A stretch of DNA of 64,000 nucleotides from the NCBI GenBank assembly GCA_963765545.1, contig CAVXWW010000008.1, positions 744,001 to 808,000 on the forward strand, given 5' to 3'. This stretch comes from JARRPM01 sp963765545 (lineage in GTDB: Bacteria > Pseudomonadota > Gammaproteobacteria > Pseudomonadales > Halieaceae). The number at the start of each line of letters is the position of its first letter. Position 1 is the first letter of the stretch. A model generated the notes under the pieces. It did not search any database and had not been told where the DNA came from. It saw only the letters and a program-made list of their open reading frames with translations. Positions 42,897-52,042 of the stretch are shown piece after piece. Both the position numbers and the translations under genes were made by a program.

Positions 42897-43811
42897 TCAG
42901 CGGTTGGCCAGCAGCAGGGTTTCCAGCAGCGCCTTCTGGGCATGAAGGCGGTTTTCGGCCTCGTCCCAGATAACCGTATCCGGGGCATCCATCAGCGTTG
43001 CGCTGATCTCCTCTCCACGGTGGGCCGGGAGGCAATGCATGTAAAGTGCGTCGCTGGCGGCGCGCGCCATGAGCTCGGAATTCACCTGGTAGCGGGCAAA
43101 TGCCCTGGCTCTTTCTGACTGCTCTTCTTCCTGTCCCATGGACGCCCAGACATCGGTCACCAACAGGTCGGCGCCCTCGGCGGCGAGCATGGGGTCATGC
43201 TCTATCCTGACCCGCCCGGCATTGGCCGCAACCAGCTCAGCAGCGGGTTCGAAGCCCGCGGGGCAGGCAACCCGCAGTTCAAAGTCAAATTGCCGTGCGG
43301 CGTTGATATAGGACTGGCACATATTATTACCATCGCCCACCCAGCACACTGTTTTGCCGGCGATGCTGCCGCGATGTTCAACCCAGGTCTGGATATCCGC
43401 CAGTAACTGGCAGGGATGAAAATCGTCGGTCAGGCCATTGATGACGGGTACTCTGGACCGGGCGGCAAAACGCTCCACGAGGTCATGGCCAAAGGTGCGG
43501 ATCATCACGATATCCACCATGGAAGAGACGACCCTCGCGCTGTCCTCAATCGGCTCTCCGCGGCCCAGTTGGGTGTCCTGGGGCGACAGGAACATGGCGT
43601 GGCCGCCCAGCTGTGACATACCCGCTTCAAACGATACCCGGGTGCGGGTGGACGACTTGGCGAAGATCATTGCCAGCACCTTGCCGGGAAAGGCGCGCTG
43701 GTCGGCGCCCGCCTTGTGTTCCCGCTTCATTTCAATGGCGCGATTGATCAGCTGGTTCAGCTCTGCTGGACTGAAATCCAGCAACGTCAGGAAATGTCTT
43801 GTGTCCGACAT
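42897..43811 (-). CDS. argF: Ornithine carbamoyltransferase
   Basis: ArgF makes citrulline from ornithine and carbamoyl phosphate in arginine synthesis. The 304-residue protein has the carbamoyl-phosphate motif STRTR (KSSTRTRVSFE), the FHPCQ stretch with the ornithine loop, and HCLPAHRGEE with the catalytic Cys. It lies 34 bases after argD on the same strand. An anabolic form is likely because no arcA/arcC is present. Confidence 0.95.
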   Translation of the reverse strand: MSDTRHFLTLLDFSPAELNQLINRAIEMKREHKAGADQRAFPGKVLAMIFAKSSTRTRVSFEAGMSQLGGHAMFLSPQDTQLGRGEPIEDSARVVSSMVDIVMIRTFGHDLVERFAARSRVPVINGLTDDFHPCQLLADIQTWVEHRGSIAGKTVCWVGDGNNMCQSYINAARQFDFELRVACPAGFEPAAELVAANAGRVRIEHDPMLAAEGADLLVTDVWASMGQEEEQSERARAFARYQVNSELMARAASDALYMHCLPAHRGEEISATLMDAPDTVIWDEAENRLHAQKALLETLLLANR

Positions 43812-43845
43812 GGTCAGGTCCGTTGGGTCACTTGGTGGAGAGGGC

Positions 43846-45009
43846 TTACGCCTCCCGGATGAGTTTGGCGATGCCCGCCGCGAGGTCCTGCGCCTCAGCC
43901 TGGTTGATAACCAGGGGTGGCAGCAGGCGAATGGTGTTGCCGGCGGTTACGTTGATCAGCAGTCCGGCCTCAAAGGCCCGCTGGGCGATCTCCGCACAAT
44001 CCTTGTTCAGCTGGATGCCCAGCATCAGGCCGCGGCCGCGTATTTCAACGATATTGGCCGCCGCAGCGCTATCCGCATGCAGGCTGTCGATAATCAACTG
44101 GCCCATTTTGGTGGCGTTCTCGCAGATTCCGCCGGTGGTGATCGTATTCAGTACAGCCAGGGCTGCGGCGCAGGCCAGCGGGTTGCCGCCAAACGTGGAA
44201 CCGTGGTGGCCTTTACCCAGTACCTGGGCCGCAGCTCCCCGTGCAAGGCACACCCCGATCGGTACGCCGTTGCCCAGGCCTTTGGCCGTGGTCACCACGT
44301 CGGGCATCAGGTCCATGCCCTGGTAGGCAAAATAGGTGCCGGTGCGGCCGTTGCCGGTCTGGACTTCGTCGAACATCAACAGCCACTGCTCCTGGTCACA
44401 GATCTCGCGTACAGCCTGCAGATACTCTTTGCTGAGAGGGTGCACTCCGCTCTCGCCCTGTATCGGTTCCGCCAGCACCGCCACCACTCCCGGGTTGTGG
44501 GCAGCTATCTGGCGCAGGGCCTGGACGTCATTGCGCGGGGCGCGGATAAAGCCCGTAACCAGTGGTTCGAAGCCCGCCTGGATCTTGCGGTTGCCGGTCG
44601 CGCTAAGGGTGGCCAGCGTGCGCCCATGAAAGGCGCCCTCCAGAACCACGATGGCGGGTTTGTCGATTTTGCGCTGGTGGCCGTAGAGGCGGGCCAGTTT
44701 GATGGCGGCCTCATTGGCCTCGGCGCCGGAGTTGCCGAAGAAGCAGTTCTCCATGCCGGCCACGCCCGTCAGTACCTGGCCCAGCTTCTCCTGGGCTTCT
44801 ATGCGGTACAGGTTTGAGGTGTGTACCAGTTTATCGGCCTGCTCCCGTATGGCCGCGGTGACGGCGGGGTGGGCATGACCCAGGCCATTGACGGCAATGC
44901 CGGCGATGGCGTCCAGATAGCGTCGTCCGTCGGTGTCATACAGGTACACTCCCTCGCCGTGACTGAATGTCACGGGCAACCTGGTGTAAGTCTGCATCAG
45001 CGCCGACAT
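43846..45009 (-). CDS. argD: Acetylornithine aminotransferase
   Basis: ArgD is a class III PLP aminotransferase that interconverts N-acetylglutamate semialdehyde and N-acetylornithine. MFDEVQTGNGRTG (PLP-binding Asp) and TAKGLGNGVPIG with the Schiff-base Lys are present. I start it at 45009 (MSALMQTYTR), which gives the normal length of 387 residues. The frame runs on to 45255 but those residues have no homology. It probably forms an operon with argF. Confidence 0.93.
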   Translation of the reverse strand: MSALMQTYTRLPVTFSHGEGVYLYDTDGRRYLDAIAGIAVNGLGHAHPAVTAAIREQADKLVHTSNLYRIEAQEKLGQVLTGVAGMENCFFGNSGAEANEAAIKLARLYGHQRKIDKPAIVVLEGAFHGRTLATLSATGNRKIQAGFEPLVTGFIRAPRNDVQALRQIAAHNPGVVAVLAEPIQGESGVHPLSKEYLQAVREICDQEQWLLMFDEVQTGNGRTGTYFAYQGMDLMPDVVTTAKGLGNGVPIGVCLARGAAAQVLGKGHHGSTFGGNPLACAAALAVLNTITTGGICENATKMGQLIIDSLHADSAAAANIVEIRGRGLMLGIQLNKDCAEIAQRAFEAGLLINVTAGNTIRLLPPLVINQAEAQDLAAGIAKLIREA

Positions 45010-45211
45010 AAAACTCTTACTCCCATAAACGCAAAAAGGCAGCTGGAGCTGCCTGGAAAGGGCAACTATAGCGCCATCAATAAAACTTGGCAATCCGGTT
45101 GAACCCTGGCGGCTGGTGCGTGGTCTCAATAGACAGACGGTGACTACAATAGGGTAGAATGGAGTTCCCGGCGCACAGCGCACGGCGCCCGATATCAACA
45201 CAGGACAGGCA

Positions 45212-45547
45212 ATGGATATTATAGAGACGATCAAAGAGCAAATAGAGAGCAACAATATACTGCTTTACATGAAGGGATCCCCCAACCAGCCCCAGTGCGG
45301 CTTTTCCGCTCGCACGGTGCAGGCCCTGATGGCCTGCGGCGAACGCTTTGCCTATGTGGACATCCTGACAAACCCGGATGTCAGGGCAAATCTGCCCAAA
45401 TACGCCAATTGGCCGACCTTTCCCCAGCTGTGGGTAAGTGGTGAGCTGATAGGCGGCTGTGACATCATCACGGAGATGTTCGAGAACGGTGAGTTGCAGA
45501 CCCTGATCAAGGAAGCCGCATCCGCCGGGGAAGCCTCCCAGGCCTGA
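45212..45547 (+). CDS. grxD: Monothiol glutaredoxin Grx4
   Basis: This 111-residue protein has the monothiol active site CGFS at residues 29-32, the glutathione-binding YVDILTNPDVR and WPTFPQLWVSGELIGGCDI. Grx4-type proteins carry and deliver [2Fe-2S] clusters with BolA partners. The start follows an ACAGGACAGG-like site. A weak TAGACA/TAGAAT pair (19-base spacer, about 45130-45160) could be its promoter. Confidence 0.95.
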   Translation: MDIIETIKEQIESNNILLYMKGSPNQPQCGFSARTVQALMACGERFAYVDILTNPDVRANLPKYANWPTFPQLWVSGELIGGCDIITEMFENGELQTLIKEAASAGEASQA

Positions 45548-45611
45548 TTCGGCAGTGGCGCGATTGTGACCTGAGCGCGCATTTTTTTGCGCGCCAGTAG
45601 TGCGGCCTGTG

Positions 45612-46295
45612 CTACAGGCCCGTCCCCTCTCTCAATTTTTTCAGTTCCGCCAGTTGGTCCTCCCTTGACAGGGGTGCGCCCTCGTGGCGTTCCAGCGCCT
45701 CGCGGGCCGGCATGGTCAGCGTCTCGCCCCGCAGTACCCGGGTGCAATAGTGTTGGTAGTGCTCACAAAACACGGGCCAACTGGTGCGCTCGGTATTGTT
45801 CGCCAGGAAATACCAGTCACTGTCTCGCCCCGCCAGGTAAACCGCGGGGTGACTCCAGGCCTGTGCGGCCCGGGGTGACGCAGCCCGGCAGGCCTCGACA
45901 TAGGCATCGCGGGCCGATGGCAAGCCCAGGTCGGAAAGGCCCTGCTGGCAGCACTCAAGCATGCGATTCAGGGTGGGCAGGTACTCGCTGTTTTCGATGG
46001 CGTGCTTGGCGCCCTTGAGTATCTGCTCGGTAGGGTAGTCCGCGAGTGCGTCCAGCCACAGTTTCTTGATCTGCTTGAGCTGCTCCGCATCCGGGTAAGC
46101 GGAGTAGTACTGGTTGTGGTAGTTAAGCCTGAACAGGGCGAAAACCTGGTTGATGGTCTCTATCCGGGCTTCCGGCGTGGACCTGCGATCGCCGGGCTCG
46201 TTATGCCTAGTCTGCCCAGGAGGTGTCTGTGAGGTCGTCCTGGAGGCTTCGATCCCTTGTGCGACCTGTTGGATTAGATCCCTGCTGTCCGGCAT
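45612..46295 (-). CDS. Phage P-like helicase-loader domain protein, probable
   Basis: This 227-residue protein has a helical core (INQVFALFRLNYHNQYYSA then LWLDALADYPTEQILKGAKHAIENSEYLPTLNRMLECC, broken here for length) that resembles the replication protein P family of phage helicase loaders. It overlaps the DnaT-repeat gene by 89 bases on the same strand. By analogy with DnaT/DnaC I infer that it loads the replicative helicase together with the upstream protein. The family assignment is from pattern only, and the start is uncertain because of the long overlap. Confidence 0.6.
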   Translation of the reverse strand: MPDSRDLIQQVAQGIEASRTTSQTPPGQTRHNEPGDRRSTPEARIETINQVFALFRLNYHNQYYSAYPDAEQLKQIKKLWLDALADYPTEQILKGAKHAIENSEYLPTLNRMLECCQQGLSDLGLPSARDAYVEACRAASPRAAQAWSHPAVYLAGRDSDWYFLANNTERTSWPVFCEHYQHYCTRVLRGETLTMPAREALERHEGAPLSREDQLAELKKLREGTGL

Positions 46296-47352
46296 TTTTT
46301 TGTCCCGCTTGTTCTATCTGGTGGCGTTTCGCCCAGTGGTATTTCACATGTTGCAGGAATTTGCTGTTCCAGGATGTGTGAGTCTGGTTGCTGTCCCGCC
46401 AGTATACGATGAACTCGGCCAGTAGGGAGCGGGCAAATTCGGTGTCGATATGCGACATGCGCAAAATGTCCAGGACGTCCTCGCTGGGTTGCCAGTTATC
46501 CGCGATTCGCTTGGGCTCGGTGCTGTGCTCCAGGCTGGAGCTGTATTTTGCCCACTGGATACGGATGTGCTGGACAAATTTTGAGTTGAGTTCGCGGGGT
46601 GCGGCACCGCGCTCGCGCCAGTACAGGATAAATTCCGGTATCGCTTCCTCGATGAAGTTCCGTTCTATGCCGCCTCGCTCCATAATCTCCAGGGCGTCCA
46701 GGCTGGGGCGCCAGCTGTTGTCCAGCGTAACCTGGGCAGGCGCGCGAAATGACTCCGCCTGGCTCTGCTGGTGATGCCGCCAGTTACTGATGACATGCTG
46801 GCGAAATTTGTTTTCCCACGCGTGGCTGATTTCACCGCGCTCGCGCCAGTAACAGGCGAAATCTTCCAGTTGGTCCAGGGCGAACTGGCGCGGTATGTTG
46901 TGGTTGAGGGCCAATAACCGGAGCAGGTCTTCGCTGGGGTTCCAGCCCGCCGGCAGCGGGCTGGCGGACCGAGGGCCGGGGCTGGCTGGTGGCGAGGGCG
47001 GCGGAGCCGCGGCTGTCGCCGGTCGCGTCGTCGCTCGGTCCGCTCGTTCGTTAAAAGCGAATTCCAGTCGTTCACTCTCATGCAGTGGCGGTGAGCTCAC
47101 CAGCAGAACGCCCTTGTCTACCAGGCTGCGACTGATGCGTTGCAGGTCCTCGGTGCTCCAGAAGGGCAGGGTGCGCAGCAACAGGGCCCGGTCCACGCAG
47201 AGCCAGGCGTAGCCGTCTCGCTCACGGGGGCTTTGGTGTTCAAACAGCCCCTGCAGGTGTTGCAGCAAGATGGCTTCCCCAAGCCCTATCGTTGCTGCCA
47301 GGCCGGGCGAAAAGACGAGCTGGCGTTCTGGGACCAGGGATGACTCTGACAT
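46207..47352 (-). CDS. DnaT-like protein with three tandem DnaT domains
   Basis: This 381-residue protein has an N-terminal winged-helix-like part (1-100), a Pro/Ala-rich linker (105-135) and three copies of a DnaT-type ssDNA-binding domain at about 137-193, 214-270 and 287-343. Each repeat has the W-PS-D-L, FxxYWRxxG and KFxQHVxxxW pattern. E. coli DnaT carries one such domain. It begins at an ATG at 47352, divergent from radA. A restart primosome role is inferred from homology. The longer frame up to 48012 is antisense to radA and rejected. Confidence 0.75.
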   Translation of the reverse strand: MSESSLVPERQLVFSPGLAATIGLGEAILLQHLQGLFEHQSPRERDGYAWLCVDRALLLRTLPFWSTEDLQRISRSLVDKGVLLVSSPPLHESERLEFAFNERADRATTRPATAAAPPPSPPASPGPRSASPLPAGWNPSEDLLRLLALNHNIPRQFALDQLEDFACYWRERGEISHAWENKFRQHVISNWRHHQQSQAESFRAPAQVTLDNSWRPSLDALEIMERGGIERNFIEEAIPEFILYWRERGAAPRELNSKFVQHIRIQWAKYSSSLEHSTEPKRIADNWQPSEDVLDILRMSHIDTEFARSLLAEFIVYWRDSNQTHTSWNSKFLQHVKYHWAKRHQIEQAGQKNAGQQGSNPTGRTRDRSLQDDLTDTSWAD

Positions 47353-47445
47353 TGGGGTTCCGGCAGGGCGACACAAGTCTGGTAGGATACCGAGCTTGCG
47401 CGGCAACTCATAGACGGCCGCCTGAATTTTTCTGGAATAAACGAA

Positions 47446-48840
47446 ATGGCCAAGCAAAAAACCGCCTTTGTCTGCAATGAGTGCGGCTCCGACTATGCCA
47501 AGTGGCAGGGCCAGTGCAGTGACTGCCGCGCCTGGAATACCCTTGCGGAAATTCGCCTGGGACCCGCGGCCAGCGGCAGCCGGGGTGCTGGCCGCGCGGG
47601 CGGAGGAGCGGGTGCGAACCGGGCCGGATTCGCCGGCGCCCTGGCGGGTGCTCGCATCCTCAAGGATATCGACCTCGATGAACTGCCTCGCTTTTCCTCC
47701 GGGGTGGGAGAGTTCGACCGGGTGCTGGGTGGTGGCCTGGTGCCGGGTTCGGCGGTTCTGGTCGGGGGCAACCCGGGAGCGGGTAAAAGCACCCTGCTGT
47801 TGCAGACCATGTGTCACCTGGCAGGGGCAATGGAAGCGCTTTACATCACGGGGGAGGAGTCCCTGCAGCAGGTGGCCATGCGGGCCAACCGCCTGGGCTT
47901 GCCGACCGACAAGTTGCGGATGATGTCCGAAACCAATATTGAAACCATTGTCGCGGCGCTGGAGGAATTCAAGCCCAGGGTTGTGGTGGTGGACTCCATT
48001 CAGGTGGTGCATACCGCGGAGCTTTCATCCGCCCCGGGGAGCGTATCCCAGGTGCGAGAGTGCGCGGCCTGGCTCACGCGCTTCGCCAAGCAAAGCGGGA
48101 CCGTACTGGTGCTGGTGGGACATGTTACCAAGGATGGCTCCCTCGCCGGCCCCAAGGTGCTGGAGCATATGATTGACTGTTCCATCCTGCTCGAGGGCAC
48201 CGATGACTCCCGCTTCCGCACCCTGCGCGGGCAGAAGAACCGCTTCGGCGCGGTCAATGAGTTGGGCGTTTTCGCCATGACTGACGGTGGTATGCGAGAG
48301 GTCAAGAACCCCTCCGCCATTTTCCTGGATCGCAGTACCGAGCCCGCCGCCGGCAGTGCGGTGATGGTTGTCTGGGAGGGGACCCGGCCACTGCTGGTGG
48401 AAATTCAGGCGCTGGTGGATGACAGCGCGCTGGGCAACCCGCGCAGGGTGGCTGTGGGACTGGAGCAGAACCGCCTGGCCATGCTGCTGGCGGTGCTGCA
48501 CCGCCACGGCGGTTTGCAGGTCGGCGACCAGGATGTGTTCGCCAATGTGGTGGGCGGGGTCAAGGTGCTGGAGACCAGTGCCGACCTCGCGCTGCTGCTG
48601 GCGATTGTCTCCAGCTATCGGGACCGTCTCCTGCCCAGGGATATGGTGATCTTCGGGGAGGTGGGCCTTTCCGGCGAGATCCGCCCGGTTCCCAGCGGAC
48701 AGGAGCGTTTGTCCGAGGCCGCCAAGCACGGCTTCAAGCGCGCGATAGTGCCGCGTGGCAATGCCCCCAAAGCCGTGATTCCTGGCATGGAGGTGATTGC
48801 CGTGGCGAAGTTGTCCGAGGCCCTGGATGCGTTGGATTGA
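47446..48840 (+). CDS. radA: DNA repair protein RadA (Sms)
   Basis: RadA is a RecA-like hexameric branch-migration helicase in recombination and repair. The 464-residue product has the N-terminal zinc finger (C10, C13, C24, C27), Walker A GNPGAGKST, the RadA-specific KNRFG motif and a C-terminal Lon-like domain (LPRDMVIFGEVGLSGEIR, part of the family signature). It is divergent from the DnaT-like gene across 93 bases. Confidence 0.96.
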   Translation: MAKQKTAFVCNECGSDYAKWQGQCSDCRAWNTLAEIRLGPAASGSRGAGRAGGGAGANRAGFAGALAGARILKDIDLDELPRFSSGVGEFDRVLGGGLVPGSAVLVGGNPGAGKSTLLLQTMCHLAGAMEALYITGEESLQQVAMRANRLGLPTDKLRMMSETNIETIVAALEEFKPRVVVVDSIQVVHTAELSSAPGSVSQVRECAAWLTRFAKQSGTVLVLVGHVTKDGSLAGPKVLEHMIDCSILLEGTDDSRFRTLRGQKNRFGAVNELGVFAMTDGGMREVKNPSAIFLDRSTEPAAGSAVMVVWEGTRPLLVEIQALVDDSALGNPRRVAVGLEQNRLAMLLAVLHRHGGLQVGDQDVFANVVGGVKVLETSADLALLLAIVSSYRDRLLPRDMVIFGEVGLSGEIRPVPSGQERLSEAAKHGFKRAIVPRGNAPKAVIPGMEVIAVAKLSEALDALD

Positions 48841-48924
48841 CGGCGTGCCGCAACGGCTCACCCGGGTGGGTTTCACTGGGCCCAGTCCGGAGATTGATCT
48901 TCCAGAGTAGGCCCGGGGGCGGCA

Positions 48925-49302
48925 TCAGACCAGCCTGCCCAGTTCTTCCTCTAACTGGGCGATATCCATATGTGCCTCCAGCAAAGCGCGCAGTGGCTCG
49001 ATATTCTCGCGGTCGACATGCTGGACGTCGAAGCCCAGCCGGCTGGCCTCGACGTGTTGGAGGTAGGCATACAACTCCAGCTCTGAGCCCTCGTCGCCGC
49101 GCTCGCCAGATGTGTAGATGATGAGGGTAAAGGGCTCGTTGTACTGGGCATCCCAAAGGTCTGGCTGGTCGGTAGAGGCACCGGACAGCGAAACATCGAT
49201 CAGTCGCTGGGGCCACACGCTGCCGCCCTGGTGGATGTCCACTGGCAGGTCCAGCTCAACGCGGGTGAACTGCCGCAGCTCGGGTTGGGGTTTGGTCATC
49301 AC
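48925..49302 (-). CDS. PilZ domain protein
   Basis: This 125-residue single-domain PilZ protein probably binds c-di-GMP. The expected RxxR (QFTRVELDLPV) and the (D/N)xSxxG motif, here DVSLSG, are both recognisable, though the Arg motif is short. It could link c-di-GMP to pili or motility. Nearest neighbours are radA and ettA, so it stands alone. Confidence 0.85.
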   Translation of the reverse strand: MMTKPQPELRQFTRVELDLPVDIHQGGSVWPQRLIDVSLSGASTDQPDLWDAQYNEPFTLIIYTSGERGDEGSELELYAYLQHVEASRLGFDVQHVDRENIEPLRALLEAHMDIAQLEEELGRLV

Positions 49303-49401
49303 GGCCTCATTTCGTGGTTATTTCCGGCAAACTATAACGCCGCACCCTGGCTATTGCGACCGCTAAATGACGAATTGGCCTGTATGCCAGCCGCCGGGAA
49401 A

Positions 49402-51066
<1,665 letters not shown>

Positions 51067-51136
51067 TGTTCGACTCGCGTAGCAAAAACGACAAGCGCAG
51101 GATTTTAGCAGAAACAGCGCGGGGGGTGGCGCCGAT

Positions 51137-52042
51137 CTATATCCCAATGGCCTCGCTGCTCGCCAGGCGGCTGACATCGACTGAAACCGCCAGTATCGGC
51201 CCTTCTCCACCGCCGAAGATGACGCCCTTGACCGGCGTGACGTCCAGGTAATCGCGGCCGAAAGCAGTGACAATGTGCTGGCTATTCGCGAGGGTGTTAT
51301 TGGTGGGATCGAATTCGACCCAGCCTTCCCCGGGACTGAAATAGGCGACCCAGGCATGAGTGGCGTCGGCGCCGACCAACTTTTTCTCGCCGGGCTTGGG
51401 CAGGGTTTCAATATAACCTGACACGTACTTGGCGGGTATGCCCATGGAGCGCAGGCAGCCCACCTGCAGGTGGGCAAAGTCCTGGCAGACGCCGCGCCGG
51501 TGCGTCAGCACCTCGGCCAGCGGGGTGGCTATGGTAGTGAAGCCGGGGTCGTAGGCGAAGTCGCTAAAGATCCGTGCGGTCAGGTTATTGACGCAGGCCT
51601 TGAGCGTATCGTCCCGGTTGAATGAAGGCCGGGCGTACTGAGCCAGGGCCTCGCTGCATTCCACCATGGGTGAGTTGAGCAGGAACTCCCGCGCCTCCAG
51701 TACGGCCTTGTTGCCGGTTCCCTTCATCAGTTCCAGCGCATTGCCATAAGATTCCCCGAGATCCAGGTTGAGCTCCAGGTCGCGGTCGTCGATCTCTACC
51801 TCGCTGTCAGCGGTAATCACCAGCTCGGTATGAGGCCTTTGGATTTCGAAATGAAAAGCCTTGTTGCCGAAATAGTCCGTACGCTTGTGAGTCACCGTGG
51901 GCGTGGGTGAGACAGTAATCCGGTTTTTCCGGCATTGCTGCCGGTTGGTATCGCGCGGCACCACGTTGGCCAGGTTGTAGCAATGGCTGACCCTGCTGGA
52001 ATATTTGTAGTGGGTGGTATGACGAACTCGAAACAGCATCAA
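51137..52042 (-). CDS. Transglutaminase-like protein, DUF-type (SCP/TG)
   Basis: This 301-residue protein has an N-terminal beta domain (MLFRVRHTTHYKYSS) and a transglutaminase-like cysteine peptidase core with catalytic Cys186 (GVCQDFAH), His229 (ATHAW) and Asp245 (EFDPTN). No signal peptide is present. It is the last gene of a five-gene ATP-grasp/alpha-E/transglutaminase operon, and its start overlaps the preceding stop by 4 bases. It may cut or trim a peptide made by the ATP-grasp enzymes, which is inferred from the known cluster type. Confidence 0.9.
   Translation of the reverse strand: MMLFRVRHTTHYKYSSRVSHCYNLANVVPRDTNRQQCRKNRITVSPTPTVTHKRTDYFGNKAFHFEIQRPHTELVITADSEVEIDDRDLELNLDLGESYGNALELMKGTGNKAVLEAREFLLNSPMVECSEALAQYARPSFNRDDTLKACVNNLTARIFSDFAYDPGFTTIATPLAEVLTHRRGVCQDFAHLQVGCLRSMGIPAKYVSGYIETLPKPGEKKLVGADATHAWVAYFSPGEGWVEFDPTNNTLANSQHIVTAFGRDYLDVTPVKGVIFGGGEGPILAVSVDVSRLASSEAIGI

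Noticed and set aside
43438..44817. Plus-strand ORF of 459 codons
   Set aside because: Antisense to argF and argD, both with clear active-site motifs.
45575..45594. GCGCGC inverted repeat around a T-run after grxD
   Set aside because: The T-run is in the loop and not after the stem, so it is not a normal terminator. Left out of the feature list.
47353..48012. N-terminal extension of the DnaT-like gene across radA
   Set aside because: Runs antisense to radA; the ATG at 47352 gives a coherent protein start.
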